DNA from: Labilithrix sp.
GTDB taxonomy: Bacteria > Myxococcota_A > Polyangia > Polyangiales > Polyangiaceae
Reading direction: 5' to 3'
NCBI GenBank assembly: GCA_019637225.1
Contig: JAHBWC010000024.1
Location: 1-64,000, forward strand
DNA: 64,000 nt
In this document: positions 9,224-19,078 of the stretch, in pieces
Layout: each line of letters begins with the position of its first letter
Position numbering within the stretch: the stretch's first letter is position 1
The notes under the pieces: generated by a model
Seen by the model: only the letters and a program-made list of their open reading frames with translations
Told to the model about the DNA's origin: nothing
Databases searched by the model: none
Made by a program: the position numbers and the translations under genes

Positions 9224-9239
9224 ACAATCCGACACAATC
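9224..9239 (+). promoter_or_regulatory. tandem ACAATC boxes upstream of the lipoprotein
   Basis: ACAATC at 9224-9229 and again at 9234-9239, a 10-bp period identical to the pair at 6760-6775. The site is centred about 60 bp before the lipoprotein start codon, a usual position for an activator of the OmpR class. It implies that the lipoprotein is a direct target of the upstream two-component system. Confidence 0.55.
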
Positions 9240-9292
9240 ACGCAAGCCCTGCTCAACAGGCGCGAGGCACCTTCTAACTCGGAGGTCCCGCG

Positions 9293-9832
9293 ATGAAGAA
9301 CTGGATGGGTTTCGTGCTCGCGCAGGTGGCTGCGTCGGTGGTGCTGGTCGGTTGCGGCGGAACGACGACGAGCGATCCGGCGACGCAGACGCAGGCGCAG
9401 TCTGCGACGGAGGGGAACGACGGCGCGGACGGCAAGCGCCCTCCTCCGCGCCACCACGGTCCGCCGCCGGAGGCGTTCGCGGCGTGTGAGGCCAAGGCCG
9501 CCGGCGACGCCTGCACCGTGACCTTCGAGCGCGAGTCGCTGTCGGGCACGTGCGCGGCGGAGCCCGCGCCGCCGCACGGAGGCTCCGCGCAGGCCGACGA
9601 CGCGCGCCTCGTCTGCCGTCCGGACAAGATGCCCGAGCGCGGCGGCCCCGGCGGCCGGCCGCCCGGCCCGATCCCCGCCGAGGTCTTCGCGGCGTGCGAA
9701 GGCAAGGCCGCGGACGCGGCCTGTTCGGTCACGATCGGGGATCGCGCGATCGAAGGCACGTGCAAGGCGCCGCCGCCGGGCACGAACGAGGCGCGCCTCG
9801 GCTGCGCGCCGGCGCGGCCTCCGCCCAGGTGA
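9293..9832 (+). CDS. lipoprotein with duplicated Cys-containing module
   Basis: This is a small secreted lipoprotein. The signal peptide ends in the lipobox VLVGC, and a good ribosome site (GGAGG, 8 bases upstream) fixes the ATG. The mature protein contains two copies of one module of about 50 residues. Each starts with a Pro-rich stretch, then AFAACEAKAAGDAC or VFAACEGKAADAAC, a short strand pair, and another Cys (GTC), giving four conserved cysteines per copy. The linkers are Pro/Arg/His-rich (PPPRHHGPPPE). The cysteine pairs suggest disulphides; the His/Pro stretches could bind metal (speculation). It lies behind the two-component system and has its own ACAATC boxes. Confidence 0.75.
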   Translation: MKNWMGFVLAQVAASVVLVGCGGTTTSDPATQTQAQSATEGNDGADGKRPPPRHHGPPPEAFAACEAKAAGDACTVTFERESLSGTCAAEPAPPHGGSAQADDARLVCRPDKMPERGGPGGRPPGPIPAEVFAACEGKAADAACSVTIGDRAIEGTCKAPPPGTNEARLGCAPARPPPR

Positions 9833-9905
9833 CGCGCGACGCCTACGCGCGTCGGAGGTCGAGCAGGGAACGCCAACACCACGCAGACGAGAGCAAGCCA
9901 AAGCC

Positions 9906-10658
9906 ATGATGACGCCGTCGACACCCTTCAGGCCCGTGAGGCCGCTTTCGCCGTTCACCGTCCGCGCGCCGACGGAGGAGCGACGGCGCCGCGCGACGGC
10001 GACGGGCGGACGCGCGCTCGAAGAGGCGCCAGCGTTCGTCCCGGTGGAGCTCGCGCCGGCGTCGCCGGAGCCGCCGAGCGAGAGCGTCCGCCTCGCGCGC
10101 GCGGCGGCGAGCGGAGACGCGCGAGCGATGCGCGACCTGCTCCGGCAGCTCGGCCCGAGGATCGAGCGCGTCGTCCGCGCGGTCCTCGGGCGGGCGGATC
10201 ACGACGCCGAGGACGTCGTGCAGCAGGCGATGCTCGGGTTCGTCCAGGCGCTGCCGTCGTTTCGCGGCGAGTGCGAGCCCGTCCACTTCGCGTCGCGCGT
10301 CGCTGCACGGACGGCGATCGCGGCGGCGCGTCGCCGGCGCGTCGCGCGCGCGCGCCATGACGACGGCGTCGTCGTCGATCTCCTCACGTCGGAGACGCCC
10401 GAGCCGCTCGCGGACACCGAGCGTCGCCGTCGTGCGTCCGTGCTGCGCGACGCCCTCGCGCGCATCCCGCAGGAGCAGGCGGAGACGCTCGCCCTCCGCG
10501 TCGTGCTCGGCTGGTCCCTCTCGGAGGTGGCCGAGGCGACCGGCGCTCCGCTGAACACGGTGCGGAGCCGGCTCCGGCTCGCGAAGACGGCGCTGCGCGC
10601 GGCGATCGACCGCGACGCCGCCGCGACCGAAGAGCTCGGAGGCACGCGCGACGCGTGA
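9906..10658 (+). CDS. ECF-type RNA polymerase sigma factor
   Basis: Sigma region 2 (about residues 80-160, with DAEDVVQQAMLGFVQAL) and region 4 (about 175-240, with ALARIPQEQAETLALRVVLG and the HTH SLSEVAEATGAPLNTVRSRL) are present and region 3 is absent, which defines the ECF/sigma-70 region 2-4 family. An N-terminal extension of about 60 residues, Pro/Arg-rich, precedes region 2. ATG at 9906 (or the adjacent ATG at 9909) is used; the ribosome site is poor and a later start is possible. No anti-sigma gene follows: the next gene is on the other strand. Its regulon is therefore not evident from context. Confidence 0.82.
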   Translation: MMTPSTPFRPVRPLSPFTVRAPTEERRRRATATGGRALEEAPAFVPVELAPASPEPPSESVRLARAAASGDARAMRDLLRQLGPRIERVVRAVLGRADHDAEDVVQQAMLGFVQALPSFRGECEPVHFASRVAARTAIAAARRRRVARARHDDGVVVDLLTSETPEPLADTERRRRASVLRDALARIPQEQAETLALRVVLGWSLSEVAEATGAPLNTVRSRLRLAKTALRAAIDRDAAATEELGGTRDA

Positions 10659-10728
10659 AGCGCGCCGTCGCGTGGACGAGACGCGCGCTGGCGCGCGGAC
10701 GAGACCGCCCGCGTTCGCGCCGGACCGG

Positions 10729-11655
10729 TCAGAGCGCCTTGCGCACGAAGATGTCCTCGAGCGTCTCGCGCTTCGGCGTCACGGCCTCGATCCGCGCGCC
10801 GGCCGCGAGCGCGCGCTCGAGCACGGTCTTGATCGCGTCGTCGCCCTGGACCTCGACCACGAGCGTCCGGCCCACGCGCTGCGTGCGCTCGGCGAGCTTC
10901 TCGAGCTCGTCGGCGAGCTCGTCGGAAGGCGCGCTGACGGTGATCTCGCTCCGCCGGACGCCCTTGTCGACGAGCTCGCTGATCGTGCCGGAGACGACGA
11001 CCTCGCCCTTGCGGAGGATGCAGACGGCGTCGCACAGCATCTCGACGTCGCTGAGGATGTGGCTCGAGAAGAAGACCGTCTTGTTCGCGCTCGCCTCCTC
11101 GACGATGAGGTCGCGGACCTCCTTGCGGCCGACGGGGTCGAGCCCGCTCATCGGTTCGTCGAGGATGAGCAGCTCGGGATCGTGGACCAGCGCGGCGGCG
11201 AGGCCCGTGCGCTGGAGCATGCCCTTCGAGAGGTTCCGCACGGGGCGATCGATCGCGTAGGCGATTCCGACGCGCTCGATGACCGCCTCGACCGCCTTCT
11301 TCAGCTTCGGCCCGCCCATCCCGTTCAGGCGCCCGCAGAGCGAGACGAACTCGCGCGGCGTCAGGTACGGGTAGACGTAGGGGTTCTCGGGGAGAAACCC
11401 GACGCTGCCCATCGCCTCGGGGGACGGGACGTCCTTGCCGAGGATCGTCGCGCGCCCGGACGTCGGCGCGATGAGGCCGGTGAGCATCTTGATGGTCGTC
11501 GTCTTGCCGGCGCCGTTCGGTCCGAGGAAGCCGAAGATCTGACCGCGGGTCACCTGGAGCGAGATCCCGCGCACCGCCTCGACCTTCTTGCCGGAGAACG
11601 GCTTACGGAAGGTCTTCGCGAGACGATCGACCTCGAGCACGACCTGAGACGCCAT
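10729..11655 (-). CDS. ABC transporter ATP-binding protein
   Basis: This is an ATPase of the DRA/NatA-GldA-like class. It has Walker A GPNGAGKTT (about residues 44-52), a Q-loop region VGFLPENPYVYPYLT, the degenerate signature LSKGMLQR, Walker B LLILDEP and the switch histidine in FFSSH. The C-terminal 90 residues form the accessory domain common to this class (ending ETLEDIFVRKAL). It starts 4 bp after the stop of the NtrC-type regulator upstream, so the two are surely one transcript. No permease gene is present within several kilobases on either side, so the substrate is unknown. Confidence 0.9.
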   Translation of the reverse strand: MASQVVLEVDRLAKTFRKPFSGKKVEAVRGISLQVTRGQIFGFLGPNGAGKTTTIKMLTGLIAPTSGRATILGKDVPSPEAMGSVGFLPENPYVYPYLTPREFVSLCGRLNGMGGPKLKKAVEAVIERVGIAYAIDRPVRNLSKGMLQRTGLAAALVHDPELLILDEPMSGLDPVGRKEVRDLIVEEASANKTVFFSSHILSDVEMLCDAVCILRKGEVVVSGTISELVDKGVRRSEITVSAPSDELADELEKLAERTQRVGRTLVVEVQGDDAIKTVLERALAAGARIEAVTPKRETLEDIFVRKAL

Positions 11656-11658
11656 CGT

Positions 11659-13104
<1,446 letters not shown>

Positions 13105-13259
13105 TTCCGGCCCATCTTAGCCGTTGTCGTCGGCGGGTGGGGCGTCATGGGAGTGGGCCGAGGGCGGCAGCCCGTTTCGGCCGGGCGCGATCGGCCCCGC
13201 CGGGGGTACCCCGAGCATGACACCAACCTCAGGTGGGTGTTACAACGGCTGCGGCGCGA

Positions 13260-15545
13260 ATGAAGACCTCCGGCACCCTCGTCCTGACTCTTCTCCTCTT
13301 GGGTGGCGCCGCAAGGACGGCCTCCGCGCAGGGCAATGGCACCGTCACCTTCGGGGGCGGCGCCTCTACCCAGACGGGCAACGCGGGCGCCGCGGGGACG
13401 GCAGCTCCGCCGCAGTCGGTCGAGCGCGATCTCCTCGCCGAGAGCGTCCCGCGGGATCGCGCGGCGGATCCGGACAAGGACTGGGCGCAGCGCGAGTCGA
13501 AGCTGAACGAGGGCATCACGCTCACCGGCGGCGTCGGCCTCATCCACACCCAGCACGCCCAGGGCGGCGCGACCGGGCAGTTCCGCGTCGACTTCACGAC
13601 CGAGTACTTCTCGGCCGGCTTCCTCTGCACGCGCGAGTTCCCGTGCCGCGATCCGCGCAACCCGAACAACGTGCTCCAGAGCGACAGCGCCGATCACATC
13701 GGCGGGCGGCTCCGCCTGTCGATGCAGGTCGTGAAGTGGCTCGACGCGTACCTCGCGACGAGCGCCCTCGCGAACTCGAACCCGGCCAACCGCCCGTCTC
13801 TCCTCCAGGTGCTCGGCGACAGCACGCTCGGCGCGAAGGCGCACGGCCAGCTCTCGAACGTCTTCCACGTCGGCGGCGCCTTCGAGCTCTGGCTCGTGAA
13901 CGGCACCGGCTCCGTCGGCCTCGACGGCGCCGGCACGAGCGCCAAGTTCCGCGGCCTCGCGACCGCGGACCTCCGCGGCGCCGAGAAGCCGCTGCCGCTC
14001 CGGTTCAGCACGAACCTCACCTACGTGCTCGACAACTCCGGCGAGGTCGTCGCTGCGACCGAGACCGCGCGCGGCACGCCGGTCACGCGCATCGAGCGCT
14101 ACGGCCTCAACATCAACCGGGTCGATCACTTCGACATGCACCTCGGCGCCGAGTTCTTCGCCGCCGAGGAGAAGGTGCGACCCTTCCTCGAGTACCACGT
14201 CCTCATTCCGGTCAACCGCCAGGACTACCGCTGCCGGCCGGGCAACCCGAGCGCCGACAAGTGCCTCGCGACGGATCCCTTCGCGCCGTCGACCCTGACG
14301 CTCGGCAGCCGCTTCTACCCGTGGAAGAAAGGCTTCAACCTGACGGCGGCCCTCGACATCGGCATCTCGGGCGTCGGCTTCTTCATCGAGGAGATGCGCC
14401 CGACGCCGCCGTGGATGCTCTACCTCGGCGCCGGCTGGGCGTTCGATACGCAGGACAAGCCGCCCGTGATCCAGGAGCGCGTCGTCGACAGCGGGCGCCC
14501 GACCGGGCGGCGGATCCACGGCTTCGTCCACGAGGAGGGCAGGGCCGAGGGGATCGGCGGCGCGATCGTCGCGTGGGAGAACCACCCCGAGCTCACGTCG
14601 CTCGCGACCGGCACCGACGGTCGCTTCACGACGCACGGCCTCCCCGCCGGGCCGTACGTCTTCGCGGTCCGCGCCGACGGCTACAAGCCCGGACAGTGCA
14701 GCACGACGATCGCCGACAGCACGCCGGTCGGCGCGCCCGTCCACACCCCCGCCGCGGGCGGCGGCGACGTCCAGCTCGACTGCGTCCTCCAGGCGCTCCC
14801 GCGCGTCGGCAACATCGTGGGCAAGGTGAAGGATCTCGACACCGGCCTCTTCGTCGGTGGCGCAGCGATCAAGGTGGTCGACGTCGCGAAGAAGGAGCTC
14901 AGCGGCTCCACGGACGGGGACGGCGCGTTCCGCTTCGAGCTGGTCACGCCGGGTGAAGCTGCGATCACCGTCGACGCGGAGGGTTACCTCGTCTCGGCGG
15001 AGAAGCTCGACGTGAAGGTCCGCCAGGACAACCCGATCGAGATCTCGGTCAAGAAGAAGCCGAAGAATCCGCTCGTCGCCGTGCAGAAGAAGGAGATCGT
15101 CATCCGGCAGCAGGTCCAGTTCGGGGTCGACTCCGCGGTGATCCTGCCCGCGTCGACGGGGCTCCTCACCGAGATCGCAGACGTCCTCCTGAAGAACCCG
15201 CGCATCCGCCACGTCGAAGTCCAGGGCCACACGGACGGCACCGGCGCCCCCGCGCACAACCAGCGGCTCAGCGAGGATCGCGCGAGCGCGGTCGTGGCGT
15301 GGCTGACCGCGCACGGCGTCGCATCGGATCGCCTGACGGCCAAGGGGTACGGCGACTCCAAGCCCCTCGTCCCGAACGTCACCGAGCTGAACAAGCAGCG
15401 CAACCGGCGCGTGCAGTTCATCATCACCGAGCAAGACGCGCCGGCGGCGGCGCCCAGTCCGCTCGGCGCACCCGCGCTCGGTCCGCCGGCGCTCGGCGCA
15501 CCCGCGCTCGGCACGGGCGCGAAGCCTCCCGCGCCGAAGAACTGA
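13260..15545 (+). CDS. OmpA-family outer-membrane protein with carboxypeptidase-regulatory-like domains
   Basis: A signal peptide (cleavage after ARTASA) leads into a beta-barrel-like region of about 400 residues. Next come two tandem carboxypeptidase-regulatory-like/CNA-B folds (around GFVHEEGRAEGIGGAIV and GKVKDLDTGLFVGGAAIKV). A C-terminal OmpA peptidoglycan-binding domain (FGVDSAVILPAS to NRRVQFII, with VQGHTDGTG) and a short repeated tail of Pro/Ala/Leu/Gly units end the protein. The architecture anchors an outer-membrane barrel to peptidoglycan and partly resembles the barrel-plus-OmpA plan of myxobacterial TraB; identity with it is not claimed. ATG at 13260 gives a clean signal peptide; GTG at 13233 is in frame upstream. 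Confidence 0.85.
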   Translation: MKTSGTLVLTLLLLGGAARTASAQGNGTVTFGGGASTQTGNAGAAGTAAPPQSVERDLLAESVPRDRAADPDKDWAQRESKLNEGITLTGGVGLIHTQHAQGGATGQFRVDFTTEYFSAGFLCTREFPCRDPRNPNNVLQSDSADHIGGRLRLSMQVVKWLDAYLATSALANSNPANRPSLLQVLGDSTLGAKAHGQLSNVFHVGGAFELWLVNGTGSVGLDGAGTSAKFRGLATADLRGAEKPLPLRFSTNLTYVLDNSGEVVAATETARGTPVTRIERYGLNINRVDHFDMHLGAEFFAAEEKVRPFLEYHVLIPVNRQDYRCRPGNPSADKCLATDPFAPSTLTLGSRFYPWKKGFNLTAALDIGISGVGFFIEEMRPTPPWMLYLGAGWAFDTQDKPPVIQERVVDSGRPTGRRIHGFVHEEGRAEGIGGAIVAWENHPELTSLATGTDGRFTTHGLPAGPYVFAVRADGYKPGQCSTTIADSTPVGAPVHTPAAGGGDVQLDCVLQALPRVGNIVGKVKDLDTGLFVGGAAIKVVDVAKKELSGSTDGDGAFRFELVTPGEAAITVDAEGYLVSAEKLDVKVRQDNPIEISVKKKPKNPLVAVQKKEIVIRQQVQFGVDSAVILPASTGLLTEIADVLLKNPRIRHVEVQGHTDGTGAPAHNQRLSEDRASAVVAWLTAHGVASDRLTAKGYGDSKPLVPNVTELNKQRNRRVQFIITEQDAPAAAPSPLGAPALGPPALGAPALGTGAKPPAPKN

Positions 15546-15851
15546 CTACGGATTCCCACACGCGCCGTGTCCCCAGCTCGTCGATCGTGACGAATCGCGA
15601 CCGCGGGCGCTCGGGCCGCGACGTTCACACCTCGACGTAAGACCCTCGTCCGAGCCCGAGTCGCTCTGCCATCGCTCGCGGCGGCACGCGCGCTGCAGAG
15701 CGAATCGCGGGCCGCGCGGCGCCGCTCCGTACGAGCGGAGGCCGCGCCGACGCCTCGTGGCTCGCCGTCCTCGCGACGGTGGTTCGGCCGCGCGGGCCCG
15801 GTCACGTCCACGACGGCGCCTCCCACGCGCCCTCGAACCTCGAGGGGTCCC
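15546..15851. other. intergenic region without a gene
   Basis: 306 bp between the OmpA-like gene and the glycosyltransferase. It is GC-rich with several short palindromes (e.g. ggccgcgcggcgcc). Frames crossing it lack the codon bias of the neighbours. It presumably holds the end of one transcript and the promoter of the next, but no convincing consensus is visible. Confidence 0.5.
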
Positions 15852-17024
15852 ATGTTCAATGACAGCGCAGCTGCACCCGTGCTCGCGAAGACCGTCCTCA
15901 TGACCGCCGACGCGGTAGGGGGCGTGTTGACCTACGCGCTGACCCTCGCGTCCGAGCTCGCGAGGACGGGCGCCACGACGCACCTCGCGTTGATGGGGCC
16001 GCAGCCGCGACCCGAGCAGCTCGCCGCGGCGCGCGCGGTGCCTGGCTTGGTGCTCCACGAGAGCACCCACGCGCTCGAGTGGATGCACGAGCCGTGGACC
16101 GACCTCGCGCGCGCCGCCGACTGGCTCAGGGACATCGAGAAGCGCGTTCGCCCGGACATCGTGCACCTCAACGGCTACTGCCACGGAGCCGCGGGGTTTA
16201 CCGCGCCCGTGCTCCTCGTCGCGCACTCGTGCGTGCTCTCGTGGTGGGAGGCCGTCGAGGGAACGAGCGTCCCGGAGCGCTTCACGACCTACCGCGAGGC
16301 GGTGAAGCGAGGCCTCCGCGCGGCCGACGCGGTCATCGCCGCGACGGAGACGATGCGCGCGAGCCTGGAGCGCCACTACGGACCGCTCCCGCGTACGGCC
16401 GTCGTCCCGAACGGGCTCGCGTTCGACGGACCCGCGCGCCGCGACAAAGAGCACGTCATCCTCGCCGCCGGGCGGGCGTGGGACCGCGGCAAGAACGTCG
16501 CGACGCTCGCGCGCATCGCCGCGGAGCTCCCCTGGCCGGTGAAGATCGCCGGCGCCAGCGCGCCGACGGGGGCGAGCGCCGATCAGGTGGAGAGCCACGA
16601 GGTCGAGGGCGACAACGTCGAGCTGCTCGGCTGGCTCCCGCAGGCGGAGCTCGGCGCGCTGATGGAGCGCGCCGCGATCTTCGTCGCGCCCGCGAAGTAC
16701 GAGCCGTTCGGGCTCTCCGCGCTCGAGGCGGCGCTCCGCGGCGCCGCGCTCGTCCTCGGCGACATCCCGAGCCTGCGCGAGGTGTGGGGCGACGCGGCCG
16801 TCTTCGTCCGTCCGGACGACGAGCCGGGCCTGATCGAGGCCGTGACCGCCCTCGCGAGCGACAGCGCGCGTCGCGCCGAGCTCGCCGCGGCTGCGAACCT
16901 GCGCGCGCGGCTCTACACGCCCGCACGCAACGCTCGGGCGATGCGGGACCTCTACGACGCGATCCTGCGCGCTCGGCGGATCCCGACGCCGCTCATCCAC
17001 GGGCGCGAGAGCCGGACCGCGTGA
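15852..17024 (+). CDS. GT-B glycosyltransferase, family 4
   Basis: This is a retaining sugar transferase of the GT4 type. The N-terminal Rossmann half has the donor-independent acceptor motif TADAVGGVLTYALTLASELA. The C-terminal half has the nucleotide-sugar motif KYEPFGLSALEAAL at about 282-295, with the E-x7-E arrangement. The protein is 390 aa, usual for the family. A GAGGGG ribosome site precedes ATG 15852. It is the first gene of a run (this gene, an HD-fold hydrolase, a CgeB-like transferase) and probably decorates a metabolite or surface glycan; acceptor and donor cannot be predicted. Confidence 0.88.
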   Translation: MFNDSAAAPVLAKTVLMTADAVGGVLTYALTLASELARTGATTHLALMGPQPRPEQLAAARAVPGLVLHESTHALEWMHEPWTDLARAADWLRDIEKRVRPDIVHLNGYCHGAAGFTAPVLLVAHSCVLSWWEAVEGTSVPERFTTYREAVKRGLRAADAVIAATETMRASLERHYGPLPRTAVVPNGLAFDGPARRDKEHVILAAGRAWDRGKNVATLARIAAELPWPVKIAGASAPTGASADQVESHEVEGDNVELLGWLPQAELGALMERAAIFVAPAKYEPFGLSALEAALRGAALVLGDIPSLREVWGDAAVFVRPDDEPGLIEAVTALASDSARRAELAAAANLRARLYTPARNARAMRDLYDAILRARRIPTPLIHGRESRTA

Positions 17025-17096
17025 CGCGCGACGTCCGCTGCTGTCCGGACCGCGCAAACCGTCACGGCCACGAGGCCCAACCGAGGGGGACGAGCG

Positions 17097-17966
17097 ATGA
17101 CGAACCGATTCGAGCTTCTGCGGCTGCGCCTCGTGGGGGGCGACGACGACGTCGACCCGAGCCTCGTCCAGCGTGAGTTCCCCACCATCCAGATCGAGCA
17201 GGCGCCCGCGTGCGACGCGCGCGACATCGTCGTCGACGACTACGTCTGGCGCGGCGCGTTCGACCTCGGCAGCCTCGATGACCGGATCGAAGGTGCCGGG
17301 CCGATCGCCGCGATCTCGATCCGCGGCTACGACGTCACGGGCATCGCGTGCGAGGTGATGACCCGCTACCAGCGGCTGCTCGGTCGTCGCAACGCGGCGT
17401 CGTCGACGCAGGTCTTCGACGCCGTCCTCCGGGCGCACGCCGGGCTCTACGACGTCTCGCTCCCGCTCGCGAAGGCGGACCTCCAGCACGCGCTCGACAC
17501 GTGGCAGTGGATGTTGCGTCTCGATCCGGACGCCGGGCTCGCTGCGCAGCTCGCCGCGCTGTTTCACGACGTGGAGCGCCTGGAGAGCGAGCCGCGCGAG
17601 CGGATCGAGCACCGCGCGCCCGACTCCCAGTCGCTGAAGGACGCGAGGGTGCAGAGGGGCGTCGAGCGGGCGTTCGCGCTCGTCGAGGAGGCGGGCGTGA
17701 GTCGAGAGGACGCGACGCGAGCGCGCGACATCGTCTTCCACGAGCGCCGCGCGGGCGATCCCGACGTGCTCCTCCTCGACGACGCCGACGCGCTCTCGTT
17801 CTTCTCGCTCTCCAGCGCGGGGTACAACGACTACTTCGGCGTCGCGCAGACGCGACGGAAGGTCGCCTACACCCTCGCGCGCCTCGGGCCTCGGGCGCGC
17901 GAGAAGCTCGACCGCGTCCGCCTCCGCCCCGACGTCGAGCGCCTGCTCCGCGAGGTCGCGGCGTGA
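17097..17966 (+). CDS. HD-superfamily hydrolase-like protein (paralogue 1)
   Basis: No exact family name is recognised, but the metal-ligand pattern of HD phosphohydrolases is visible: H131 in HALDTWQWML, H157-D158 in ALFHDVERLE, a further His in IEHRA, the His of IVFHERR, and acidic residues D228-D231 in DDADALSFFSL. The first 90 residues form a separate conserved block containing DDYVWRGAFD. A second copy with the same order of motifs is encoded at 22354-23310. A good ribosome site (GAGGGGG) precedes the ATG. The stop overlaps the GTG of the next glycosyltransferase (GTGA). A role as phosphatase or nucleotidase in the glycan pathway is inference. Confidence 0.75.
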   Translation: MTNRFELLRLRLVGGDDDVDPSLVQREFPTIQIEQAPACDARDIVVDDYVWRGAFDLGSLDDRIEGAGPIAAISIRGYDVTGIACEVMTRYQRLLGRRNAASSTQVFDAVLRAHAGLYDVSLPLAKADLQHALDTWQWMLRLDPDAGLAAQLAALFHDVERLESEPRERIEHRAPDSQSLKDARVQRGVERAFALVEEAGVSREDATRARDIVFHERRAGDPDVLLLDDADALSFFSLSSAGYNDYFGVAQTRRKVAYTLARLGPRAREKLDRVRLRPDVERLLREVAA

Positions 17967-19045
17967 GGCTCGTCGTCTTTGGCCTCTCGGTGACGTCGGC
18001 TCGCGACAACGCCCACGCCACGTTCTGGCGCGGCGTGCTCCGCGCGCTCGCCGCCGACGGTCACGAGGTGGTGTTCTTCGAGCGCGACACCCCCTTCTTC
18101 GCGGGGCACCGCGATCTGGTCGCCCCCGACGGCTACGAGGTCGTCGTCTATCCGAGCTGGTCGGGGGTGCTCCCGCGGGCGCGCCGGGCCGTGTCGCGCG
18201 CCGACGTCGCGATCGTCACGTCGGGGCAGGCGGATGCCGCGGCGGCGACCGAGCTCGTCGTCGCGGCGGGGCACACGCGGATCTTCTACGACCTCGACGC
18301 GCCCGTCACCTTCCAGCGGCTCGACCGAGGTGAGCTCGTCTCGTGGCTCCCGCCCGGAGGATTCGGCGAGCTCGACCTCGTGCTGAGCGTCACGGGCGGC
18401 GCGGCGCTCGAGCGCTTTCGTCGGGAGCTCGGCGCGCGCCGCGTCGCGCCGCTCTTCGCGTGCGTCGACGCCGACGCGTTCCGTCCGCCGTCTCCGCGGC
18501 GCGAGCCCGTGTACGACCTCTCCTATCTCGCGACGTCCGCGCTCGACGGGCTCTCCGGCGTCGAGAGCCTCCTCTTCGGCGTCGCCGAGCGCGCGCCGGA
18601 GCGGCGCCTCCTCGTCGGCGGCGTCGCGTACGCCGAGGACCGGCAGCCGTCGCCGAACCTCGACGTGGTGCCGCGCGTCCCGCCCGCGGAGCGCCCGGCC
18701 TTCTACGGGCGCTCGAGGCTCACGCTCGACGGGACGGCGGCTGCGACGGCGAGCTCGGGCTTCTGCCCGTCGCCGAGGCTCTTCGAGGCCGCGGCGTGCG
18801 GCGTGCCGATCATCAGCGACGGCTGGCACGGCATCGAGTCGTTCTTCGCGCCGGGCGACGAGATCCTCGTCGCGGCGGGCGCCGACGACGTCCTCGCGAT
18901 GCTCGAGCTGTCGCCGGAGGCGCTCGGCGCGCTCGCGCGAGGCGCACGCGAGCGCGTCCTCGCCGAGCACACGGCCGTCCACCGGGCGCGCGAGCTCGTC
19001 GAGCTCGCCCGAGCGATCCCCGCGCGTCGCGCCTCCGCGGCCTGA
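17963..19045 (+). CDS. CgeB-like glycosyltransferase
   Basis: This is a GT-B protein of 360 aa with the layout of the CgeB/spore-maturation family: an N-terminal DUF3880-like half (MRLVVFGLSVTSARDNAHA to ATELVVAAGH) and a C-terminal half with FCPSPRLFEAAACGVPIISD, the donor-binding acidic motif. It starts at a GTG that overlaps the stop of the HD-fold gene, so translation is coupled. Together with the GT4 enzyme it implies at least two sugar additions. In Bacillus CgeB acts in spore-coat glycosylation; here the target is unknown. Confidence 0.82.
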   Translation: MRLVVFGLSVTSARDNAHATFWRGVLRALAADGHEVVFFERDTPFFAGHRDLVAPDGYEVVVYPSWSGVLPRARRAVSRADVAIVTSGQADAAAATELVVAAGHTRIFYDLDAPVTFQRLDRGELVSWLPPGGFGELDLVLSVTGGAALERFRRELGARRVAPLFACVDADAFRPPSPRREPVYDLSYLATSALDGLSGVESLLFGVAERAPERRLLVGGVAYAEDRQPSPNLDVVPRVPPAERPAFYGRSRLTLDGTAAATASSGFCPSPRLFEAAACGVPIISDGWHGIESFFAPGDEILVAAGADDVLAMLELSPEALGALARGARERVLAEHTAVHRARELVELARAIPARRASAA

Positions 19046-19078
19046 GGCCCGGAGGGGAGTCGCGCCCGAGGCGGTGCC

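Noticed and set aside
10655..11260. 201-aa plus-strand frame as an anti-sigma gene after the ECF sigma factor
   Set aside because: It is Ser/Arg-rich without a transmembrane or zinc motif and is antisense to the ABC ATPase gene.
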